Shown here: piece by piece, positions 51,723 through 57,173 of the stretch
Numbering within the stretch: position 1 is the first letter of the stretch
Layout: every line of letters starts with the position of its first letter
NCBI GenBank assembly: GCA_003222895.1
Contig: QHXI01000080.1
Coordinates: 1-57,173, forward strand
DNA: 57,173 bases
Direction of reading: 5' to 3'
Source: Acidobacteriota bacterium
Lineage (GTDB): Bacteria > Acidobacteriota > Blastocatellia > Pyrinomonadales > Pyrinomonadaceae
Translations under genes and position numbers: made by a program
The notes under the pieces: model-generated
What the model was told of the DNA's origin: nothing
Database searches by the model: none
Seen by the model: only the letters and a program-made list of their open reading frames with translations

Positions 51723-53816
51723 TTAGTCTTCTTCTTCTCCGCGAATCCTTCCCTCATCCTTCGCCTGCTGGACAATCTTTTGTGCGAGCTGACCCGGAAC
51801 CGGATCGTAGTGCGAGAACTGCATGTGAAACGATCCGCGCGCGGCGGTGATCGAGTTCAAGGTCGACTGATAGTTCAGCATTTCGGACATCGGCACCTGC
51901 GCCTTGATCAACTGGTTCTTGCCCCAGGTGTCCATGCCCTGCACGCGTCCGCGGCGCGAATTGAGATCGCCCATGATGTCGCCGCTGCATTCCTGCGGCG
52001 CAGTAATCTCGACATCCATAATTGGTTCGAGCAGCGTCGGTTTCACCTTTTCCATCGCGTTGCGAAAAGCTTTGCGACCTGCCGCGCGAAAACTGTGTTC
52101 GTCAGAATCGACGTTGTGATACGAACCATCGATTAGTTGCACTTTGAAATCGACCAGCGGATAACCGGCGATCGCGCCGTGAGACGCGGCCTCAACAATT
52201 CCTTTTTCAATCGCGGGTCGAAACTGCTGCGGTACTGAACCGCCGAAAATTTTGTCTTCAAACGTAAAGCCACTGCCGCGCGGCAATGGTTCAAAAATAA
52301 CTTTGCAATCGCCAAACTGTCCGCGGCCACCGGTCTGCTTCTTGTGACGCCCCTGGACTTCCGCTCGCTGCGTAATCGTTTCCTTGTAAGGCACCTTAGG
52401 CGGATGCAGCATCACTTCCACGTTGTAACGCTTCTTCAACTTGTCGACGATCGTTTCAACGTGAACCTGGCCTGAGCCGGCGAGCAGAAATTCTTTTGTC
52501 TGCGCGTCGCGGGTGAACGAAAGCGCCGGATCCTCTTCGAGAATCTTGTGAATAGCGACGCTGATCTTCTCTTCGTCCTGTCTTGATTTCGGTTCGATCG
52601 CGAAGGCAATCGCAGCTTCAGGATATTGAACCGGATCATAAACGATCGGGTGGGCCTTGTCGCAGAGCGTGTCGCCGGTCTGCGTCTCTTTCAATTTCAC
52701 GCAGGCGATGATGTCACCGGCATTCGCTTCGGCAACTTTGTCGAGCTGCTTCCCCTGCATCGTGTGCAGCGCGCCCAGTCGTTCCGTAACTCCGCGCGTC
52801 GAGTTGTAGACCGTCGCGTCCGTGCCGATTTTGCCGCTGAAAATTTTGAAGACGTTAATGCGTCCCGCGAAGGGATCGGCGATTGTGCGGAAGCCATAAG
52901 CAGAGAACGATTCACTGCTTGAGTACTTCCGTGATTCCTCTTCGCCCCTCTCATTCTTGCCATGTTCGGCTTCGTGATGAGCGGGATCGGGCGCGAATTC
53001 GACAATATGATCGAGCAGAATCGAAAGTCCGGCCAGGTTCATGGTTGAAACAGCGAACACGGGACATAACTTACTCGCCGCAATCGCTTTCCCAATGTTC
53101 GGCAGCACATCTGAATCGTCGAGCGTGCCCTGATCGAAATACTTTTCCATCAACGCGTCATCAGATTCCGCGACTAACTCGATGATTCGCTCACGAGTCT
53201 TATCGACGACGTCGCGGCCTTCCGCGGGAACCTCAATCTCTTTTGCCTTGCCATGCTCATCGAACTCGTACGCTTTCATGTGCACGACGTCGACGACGCC
53301 CTTGAAGTTCTGTTCTTTGCCAATCGGCAGAGTGAAGGGAACGATCGCTCGTTTGAAAACGTTGTGCGCGCTTTCGAGCGCGATACCAATGTCTGCATGC
53401 TCTTTATCCAGCTTCGTGACCACCATCATGCGGGGCAGCATGAACTCATTGGCATAATTCCAAACCTTTTCCGTTTGCACTTCGACACCTTTGACGCCAT
53501 CAACCACCACGATGCCGCAATCGGCGACCCGGCAAGCCGGCCGCGCGTGCGAAACGAACGCCGCATATCCGGGCGTGTCGATCAGATTGACTTTCGTTTC
53601 TTTGTGTTCGAGGTGGGCGAGCGCGGTGTTGAGCGTAATCTTACGGGCGATTGAATCTTCATCGTGGTCGGTGACGGTCGTGCCCTCGTCGACCTTGCCC
53701 CAGCGGGGCGTGGTGCCTGCGACGTAGAGAAGGGAACTAATCAGTTGCGTCTTCCCTGCGTCGCCGTGTCCAATGACCGCAAGGTTGCGAATGGCTTCGG
53801 TGGCGTAGACTTTCAT
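51723..53816 (-). CDS. fusA: Elongation factor G paralogue
   Basis: A 697-residue translational GTPase with EF-G domain order. G1 is GHGDAGKTQLI (canonical EF-G has AHIDAGKTT), G2 near EGTTVTDHDEDSI, G3 LIDTPGYAAF, G4 VVTKLDKEH where NKxD is usual. Domain II (GRINVFKIFSGKIG), III-V (GSGQVHVETIVDKLKKRYNV; GPLV-like IAGYPLVDFKVQLIDGSYHN; PIMDVEITAPQECSGDIMGD) are complete. The G1 and G4 changes point to an EF-G2/FusA2-type paralogue; some such copies act in translocation, others are ribosome-recycling or regulatory. The main fusA is likely elsewhere. ATG 53816 with AGGA upstream. Confidence 0.9.
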   Translation of the reverse strand: MKVYATEAIRNLAVIGHGDAGKTQLISSLLYVAGTTPRWGKVDEGTTVTDHDEDSIARKITLNTALAHLEHKETKVNLIDTPGYAAFVSHARPACRVADCGIVVVDGVKGVEVQTEKVWNYANEFMLPRMMVVTKLDKEHADIGIALESAHNVFKRAIVPFTLPIGKEQNFKGVVDVVHMKAYEFDEHGKAKEIEVPAEGRDVVDKTRERIIELVAESDDALMEKYFDQGTLDDSDVLPNIGKAIAASKLCPVFAVSTMNLAGLSILLDHIVEFAPDPAHHEAEHGKNERGEEESRKYSSSESFSAYGFRTIADPFAGRINVFKIFSGKIGTDATVYNSTRGVTERLGALHTMQGKQLDKVAEANAGDIIACVKLKETQTGDTLCDKAHPIVYDPVQYPEAAIAFAIEPKSRQDEEKISVAIHKILEEDPALSFTRDAQTKEFLLAGSGQVHVETIVDKLKKRYNVEVMLHPPKVPYKETITQRAEVQGRHKKQTGGRGQFGDCKVIFEPLPRGSGFTFEDKIFGGSVPQQFRPAIEKGIVEAASHGAIAGYPLVDFKVQLIDGSYHNVDSDEHSFRAAGRKAFRNAMEKVKPTLLEPIMDVEITAPQECSGDIMGDLNSRRGRVQGMDTWGKNQLIKAQVPMSEMLNYQSTLNSITAARGSFHMQFSHYDPVPGQLAQKIVQQAKDEGRIRGEEED

Positions 53817-53963
53817 ATGAGCGAATCGGTCCTTTCAGAGATCAAGTTGCCTTTACCTTAAAGCGACAGACATCCTTAGATTCATCTTTGAATGAAACAG
53901 ATGTGACTGCGGATTGAGTGGTAATTTATCCGAGTGCCGATAGTAAAGGCAAATGAGGCTATG

Positions 53964-54380
53964 ATGTCATCCAATCAGATGAAAGACAGTCCTAAAATCG
54001 AAGTCTACACCGACGGCAATTGCAACCTTTGCCGCCGGATGCGGGCACGTGTCGAGCCGCTCGATAGAGATCGTCGGATCGAATGGCTCGATTACAACGA
54101 TCCTGAAATTCTGAAACGCGCCGCGCCGCACACGCGCGAAGCGATGGCCGACGAAATGCACGCGCGCGCGCCCGACGGTCGTTGGGCGAAGGGTTATTTT
54201 GCCTGGATCGAAGTGATTCGCGTACTGCCGCGATGGAAGTGGCTCGTGCCGATCATGTCAGTGTGGCCGTTCACGAAACTTGGACCAATTTTCTATCACT
54301 GGCTGGCATCTCGTCGCTATACCTTGTTCGGCGTGCCGCCCCCGTGCGATGCGAGTGGTGTCTGCCAACTGCACAAGTAG
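53964..54380 (+). CDS. Thiol-disulfide oxidoreductase DCC family protein (DUF393)
   Basis: A 138-residue protein with the DCC motif DGNCNLC close to the N-terminus (KIEVYTDGNCNLCRRMRARV), followed by DRRIEWLDYNDPEILKRAA, and a C-terminal membrane-like stretch (WLVPIMSVWPFTKLGPIFYHW) and a late Cys pair (CDASGVC). The family carries a CxxC-type pair thought to be redox active; biochemical function is unclear. ATG 53964 is preferred because GAGG is 5 nt upstream; GTG 53934 and ATG 53961 are in frame. It is divergent from the EF-G gene. Confidence 0.82.
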   Translation: MSSNQMKDSPKIEVYTDGNCNLCRRMRARVEPLDRDRRIEWLDYNDPEILKRAAPHTREAMADEMHARAPDGRWAKGYFAWIEVIRVLPRWKWLVPIMSVWPFTKLGPIFYHWLASRRYTLFGVPPPCDASGVCQLHK

Positions 54381-54383
54381 TGA

Positions 54384-54406
54384 CGCAAGTTGGCAACTTG
54401 CGCTAC
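54384..54406. repeat. Dispersed palindrome, copy 2 (CGCAAGTT...AACTTGCG)
   Basis: Same 7-bp stem as the copy at 1321-1343 (loop GGC here, ACC there) and the same GCTAC flank, again 3-4 nt after a stop codon. Two copies at the same gene-end position support a true dispersed element. Confidence 0.6.
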
Positions 54407-54487
54407 CTGCGAAACATCTTAAAACCGACCCAGACAAAATAAAATGAATTATAAGCGAGAGCTCCTCGCTGGTTCTGAGGTGTGACT

Positions 54488-55213
54488 ATGTTTAGAAAGA
54501 TTTCTGCATTCTTAATCGCGTCTATTTTAGCGACGCTGAGTCTTGGCGCGTCCTCCATTGCGAGCGCAAAGACTGACAAAGGTGAAGTGCTAAAAGTTCG
54601 CGAGCCGTTGAACATCGCGATACTCGTTCAGGACGATCTTATTTCAAGAGTCGGCAATGAACTCGGCGTGACGCGTGCTTTCATTCGCTCGCTGCCGTCG
54701 GGATCGCGCGTCATGGTTGGCTATATCACTGCGGGAACTTTGCAAGTCCGGCAGCCGTTTACGACTGATTTGAATCTTGCCGCAAAATCGCTGCGTATCC
54801 CGACCGCCAGCACTTCGGCTTCGGCTTACAACCCTTACGTTGAAGTAATCGAAGCGTTAAAGAAGTTCGACTCGAATTGGAGAGGTCACAACGCCGTGTT
54901 GCTGATCTCGGACGGTCTCGATACGTCGCGCGGTTTTGATGTGACAAGCGCCGGGCACACGATTGATATTGATCGCACGATCAAAGAAGCGAACAAACGC
55001 GACGTTGCGATCTTTTCGTTCTATGCGCCGTCAGTCGGTTTGACCAGCCGCAATTACCTGGCCGCGTCTTACGGTCAAAGCTCGCTGAATCGTGTCTCGA
55101 ACGAAACCGGTGGCAAGGCGTTCTTTCAGGGCACGACCGGGTTTGTTACCTTTGATTCGTACTTCAGCAGGTTGCGCCAACAGTTGAATCGCCAGTACGC
55201 AACCGCTTCCTAA
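54488..55213 (+). CDS. Secreted von Willebrand factor A (VWA) domain protein
   Basis: A 241-residue exported protein with a signal peptide (FRKISAFLIASILATLSLGA) and a VWA domain: LNIAILVQDDLISRVGNELG, IRSLPSGSRVMVGYITAG, then YNPYVEVIEALKKFDS, NAVLLISDGLDTSRGF. The MIDAS first motif is degenerate (QDDLIS rather than DxSxS), while the Ser/Thr and LISDGLD motifs are kept, so metal binding is uncertain. VWA domains mediate protein or matrix contacts. ATG 54488 follows GAGG by 7 nt; GTG 54482 is in frame. A hairpin (54454-54470, AGCGAG/CTCGCT) lies just upstream. It ends in a perfect terminator. Confidence 0.83.
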   Translation: MFRKISAFLIASILATLSLGASSIASAKTDKGEVLKVREPLNIAILVQDDLISRVGNELGVTRAFIRSLPSGSRVMVGYITAGTLQVRQPFTTDLNLAAKSLRIPTASTSASAYNPYVEVIEALKKFDSNWRGHNAVLLISDGLDTSRGFDVTSAGHTIDIDRTIKEANKRDVAIFSFYAPSVGLTSRNYLAASYGQSSLNRVSNETGGKAFFQGTTGFVTFDSYFSRLRQQLNRQYATAS

Positions 55214-55243
55214 GTAGAGCAAGATGTGATTTTGCGACATAGG

Positions 55244-55275
55244 CGCCGCGAGAGATCTCTCGCGGCGTTTTTGTT
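55244..55275 (+). terminator. Intrinsic terminator after the VWA gene
   Basis: CGCCGCGAGAGA (55244-55255) and TCTCTCGCGGCG (55256-55267) form a perfect 12-bp stem with essentially no loop, followed by TTTTTGTTT. Strong bidirectional-looking terminator; the best example in the window. Confidence 0.85.
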
Positions 55276-55290
55276 TGGGCTGCTGGAGAA

Positions 55291-56085
55291 ATGGAGAAGC
55301 CGCAGAACCACGTAATGATCGAATTGCCCAACGGCAGTTGGACACAAATCGCCTCTACTGCGATGTACATCGGCGACACGATGGAATTGAGAGCCCGCGA
55401 ACTGGATGGAGATTGTGGAGGTTGGGACACCCACACGGCCGCCGCCCTGATCGGAAGCCAAAATGATCCAGTCGCTACAGTAAACCAAAACAACAATGTT
55501 CTCTCGGCAGTTGATGGCGGTGACGCGGAAGTAGGGGCTTACTGGACTGCGTCAATCTGGTATCCGCTGTATGAATGCTGTGAATTTCAATCGTATGACC
55601 CTGCGCCTACCGTTAGCGTCAAAGTCAAGTATCCAGCGAGTCTTTCTCTATCAATCGGATCGAAGCGGACGCATTCAGGCGGACCAATTACTGATTGTGA
55701 TGGCAACGAGGCAGCGGCATCCCCCACGTATGGTTATTCACATCTTTTAACGTACACACTAAAGGATCGGGATGGGAACACCTTTGCACATTCGGGTTAT
55801 GAAGCGACAGAAGAGGTTTACGCCGTTAGCTGTAATCCCAATACTTGCGGTAATGGTGAAAAAACTATTCCCGTCAATTCCTCAAGTGGAACCTTCTGTG
55901 ATGTGATTGCGTTCTTTACTAATGTTTCCGCTCCGATCTCGGGCGAATATCAAAAGATGAAGCAATTGCTAAACATTACGACCAGTGGTCATCTGTGGGC
56001 CGTGAGAGTGAATTGCATTAATGCGCAGTACGATGACGTTACCATTAGCGATTCTACTGCGAATCCTAATGCCACCTGTCAATGA
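55291..56085 (+). CDS. Cys-rich uncharacterised protein
   Basis: A 264-residue ORF (MEKPQNHVMIELPNGSWTQI...) rich in Cys, Thr and Asn (CGGWD, YECCEFQSYDP, DCDGNEAAAS, SCNPNTCGNGEK, GTFCDVIAF, VNCINAQYDD), with predicted beta-rich Ig-like segments (TVSVKVKYPASLSLSIGS). It has no signal peptide at ATG 55291 and starts only 15-20 nt after a strong terminator, so the 5' end may be truncated or the gene may be an invading fragment. It overlaps the next gene by 4 nt (ATGA), so those two form a translation-coupled pair. No family recognised. Confidence 0.55.
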   Translation: MEKPQNHVMIELPNGSWTQIASTAMYIGDTMELRARELDGDCGGWDTHTAAALIGSQNDPVATVNQNNNVLSAVDGGDAEVGAYWTASIWYPLYECCEFQSYDPAPTVSVKVKYPASLSLSIGSKRTHSGGPITDCDGNEAAASPTYGYSHLLTYTLKDRDGNTFAHSGYEATEEVYAVSCNPNTCGNGEKTIPVNSSSGTFCDVIAFFTNVSAPISGEYQKMKQLLNITTSGHLWAVRVNCINAQYDDVTISDSTANPNATCQ

Positions 56086-56750
56086 CGCATCCAACCATCG
56101 AAAATCGACTCCTGTGGCTTGCCTCGCTCTGTTTGCTTTTATATCCGCTGAGTAGTCAGGGCAACGCGCAATCAGTTGAACAGGCGCTAAAAAAGATAGT
56201 TGAGTCGTTTGAAATGAGCGATACAACATTACCGTTGGCACTTCAACGGTTGGCGGCGAAATACCATTTGCTGGTAGGACTCGAGATTTTGCCGGATTTC
56301 GATGGTGCGGCGAAAAAGACTATTACCGTCAAGGTTCATACCAAAACGGTGCGCGAATTGCTCGACGCGCTGGTGAAAGCTGATTCCCGTTATTTGTGGA
56401 CAACAGTCAATCAGTCTGTGGATGTGTTTCCTGCCACAGGCACCGATCCACTACTCCAGGTTCGACTACCTCGGTTCAGAGCTGAAGGAGTGGATCGGAA
56501 CGAGGCGGTCGACGTGTTGTTGAATTCTCCCGAGATTCAACCTGAACTAACGCGCGCGCTCTTGCGACGAAGAGAAGTCATGAGTCTTCCTGCCGACGCC
56601 CCACGCGTGTTATCCCGATTTTCATTAGACGTGAGCTACGTTACTGTGCGCGAAATTCTCAATCAGATCGTGGCGGCAAGCCATAGTAGTTTTTGGAGCT
56701 TCGTTAGATATGGTCAGCAACGACAATTCTTCTCAGTTAAGGTGCGCTGA
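56082..56750 (+). CDS. Secretin/TonB short N-terminal (STN)-like periplasmic protein
   Basis: A 222-residue exported protein with a signal peptide (LLWLASLCLLLYPLSSQGNA) and a segment like the STN domain (FEMSDTTLPLALQRLAAKYH, VGLEILPDFDGAAKKTITVK, VRELLDALVKADSRYLWTTV) that forms the N-terminus of secretins and TonB receptors. A second, looser unit may follow (LSRFSLDVSYVTVREILNQI). Unlike true secretins the barrel/secretin part is missing. The ATG overlaps the stop of the Cys-rich gene by 4 nt, suggesting that the two act together at the envelope. Function unknown. Confidence 0.65.
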   Translation: MTHPTIENRLLWLASLCLLLYPLSSQGNAQSVEQALKKIVESFEMSDTTLPLALQRLAAKYHLLVGLEILPDFDGAAKKTITVKVHTKTVRELLDALVKADSRYLWTTVNQSVDVFPATGTDPLLQVRLPRFRAEGVDRNEAVDVLLNSPEIQPELTRALLRRREVMSLPADAPRVLSRFSLDVSYVTVREILNQIVAASHSSFWSFVRYGQQRQFFSVKVR

Positions 56751-56883
56751 TCAGGTATCCCAACAAGTATGTTCATCTTGTTTCTATCAAAACAGATATG
56801 AAGAATAGATCTCAATCAATTAGTCGCTCCTGCCCAGAAGCTGCGTCCCGCGGCGTTTTTTGTTTTGGGAAGCGGACAGATCT

Positions 56884-56967
56884 CGCTCCGTTAGGAGCGA
56901 CCTGTGCATTCCGCTCCTAGGAGCTAATTTCACTTTGAATTATAAATATCTCGCCCCTACGAGGCGA
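56884..56967. repeat. Triple hairpin repeat, CGCTCC...GGAGCG type
   Basis: CGCTCC/GGAGCG (56884-56889, 56894-56899), GCTCCTAGGAGC (56913-56924, perfect palindrome) and TCGCC/GGCGA (56951-56955, 56963-56967). Spacers include TATAAATATC, as CTATAAACATT in the related element at 32192-32261. Confidence 0.6.
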
Positions 56968-57173
56968 TGCCCCTACTGCTCGTCAGAGGGTTCCATCCGC
57001 GGCTAGTCCTCGGCAACGGTCGGGCCTTCGGGCACGTCGGGGCACACAAATCTCTGGCGCGCCGCCTATCTCGGTGGTAAATTATGCCGGTCACAACCAG
57101 AAGACCCGGCAACGCTGGTTGCAGTCATGACCGCCGAAAAACCCCGCTATCGCTGCGATGACCCATTCGGACT
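56968..57173. other. Gene-poor right edge with a possible unidentified reading frame
   Basis: From about 57040 the plus strand stays open to the edge in one frame (reads like NLWRAAYLGGKLCRSQPEDP, then VAVMTAEKPRYRCDDPFG), with ATG at 57127 as its first normal start. This could be the 5' end of a gene that continues outside the window, or chance. No tRNA-like fold and no terminator were seen. The region 56751-56883 is likewise empty apart from CCCGCGGCGTTTTTTG near 56850, similar to a terminator tail. Confidence 0.25.

Noticed and set aside
57000-57173. tRNA or other structured RNA at the right edge
   Set aside because: No cloverleaf pairing, no conserved T-arm sequence and no CCA end could be drawn.

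Overview
The window reads as chromosomal DNA of an Acidobacteriota member, most probably class Blastocatellia (Pyrinomonas/Chloracidobacterium-type soil lineages). This is an inference from gene content: Calx-beta and DUF4214 proteins, an Oar-like TonB receptor with an N-terminal carboxypeptidase-regulatory domain and a Gly-rich tail, FecR/DUF3352 proteins, S9 peptidases, many VOC proteins, and a large load of intergenic hairpin repeats. I see no rRNA, tRNA, CRISPR array or intact insertion sequence. Genes are dense on both strands and GC is moderate.

Layout. 1-9.1 kb: 3' end of a secreted Calx-beta/DUF4214 protein, an ECF sigma factor with a membrane FecR/DUF3352 partner carrying a zinc-finger-like N-terminus, then an ABC exporter operon (two ATPases, two permeases, one small 2-TM protein). 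9.1-9.65 kb: a toxin-antitoxin pair whose toxin is dead. 9.66-15.1 kb: a di-heme cytochrome c peroxidase with FN3 and DUF4214 additions, and a secreted DUF3352-like protein. 15.2-18 kb (minus): HprK-like kinase and S9 peptidase. 18-22.5 kb: gamma-glutamyltransferase, VOC protein and OPT peptide transporter, a likely gamma-glutamyl peptide salvage operon. 22.6-25.7 kb: CoA-binding protein, a diadenylate-cyclase-like protein and an islet of small unknown ORFs. 25.6-28.4 kb: EttA-type ABC-F, a small protein, a methyltransferase. 28.7-32 kb: two paralogous carboxypeptidase-regulatory-domain proteins, the first broken. 32-37.7 kb: hydrolase, DUF1801, DUF2255, two VOC proteins (one with three domains), a lipoprotein, class II aldolase and a frameshifted DUF5655 gene.

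37.8-49.1 kb is mostly minus strand: a 1523-aa coiled-coil/HEAT protein, a TonB-dependent receptor, a solute-binding lipoprotein, a Spy/CpxP-like protein, an outer-membrane beta-barrel and a second Spy/CpxP-like protein. The last is divergent from a CpxR/CpxA-like two-component system (49.3-51.6 kb), the same arrangement as cpxP/cpxRA of enterobacteria. 51.7-57.2 kb: EF-G paralogue (minus), DCC-family protein, VWA protein with a perfect terminator, a Cys-rich unknown protein overlapping an STN-like protein, and a repeat-rich right edge.

The most distinctive features are the dispersed hairpin repeats (several families, many copies) that sit directly against start and stop codons, the giant coiled-coil protein, the Cpx-like envelope-stress module, the DAC-like sensor, and several genes caught in decay (toxin, DUF5655, carboxypeptidase-regulatory gene, truncated gene before ettA).
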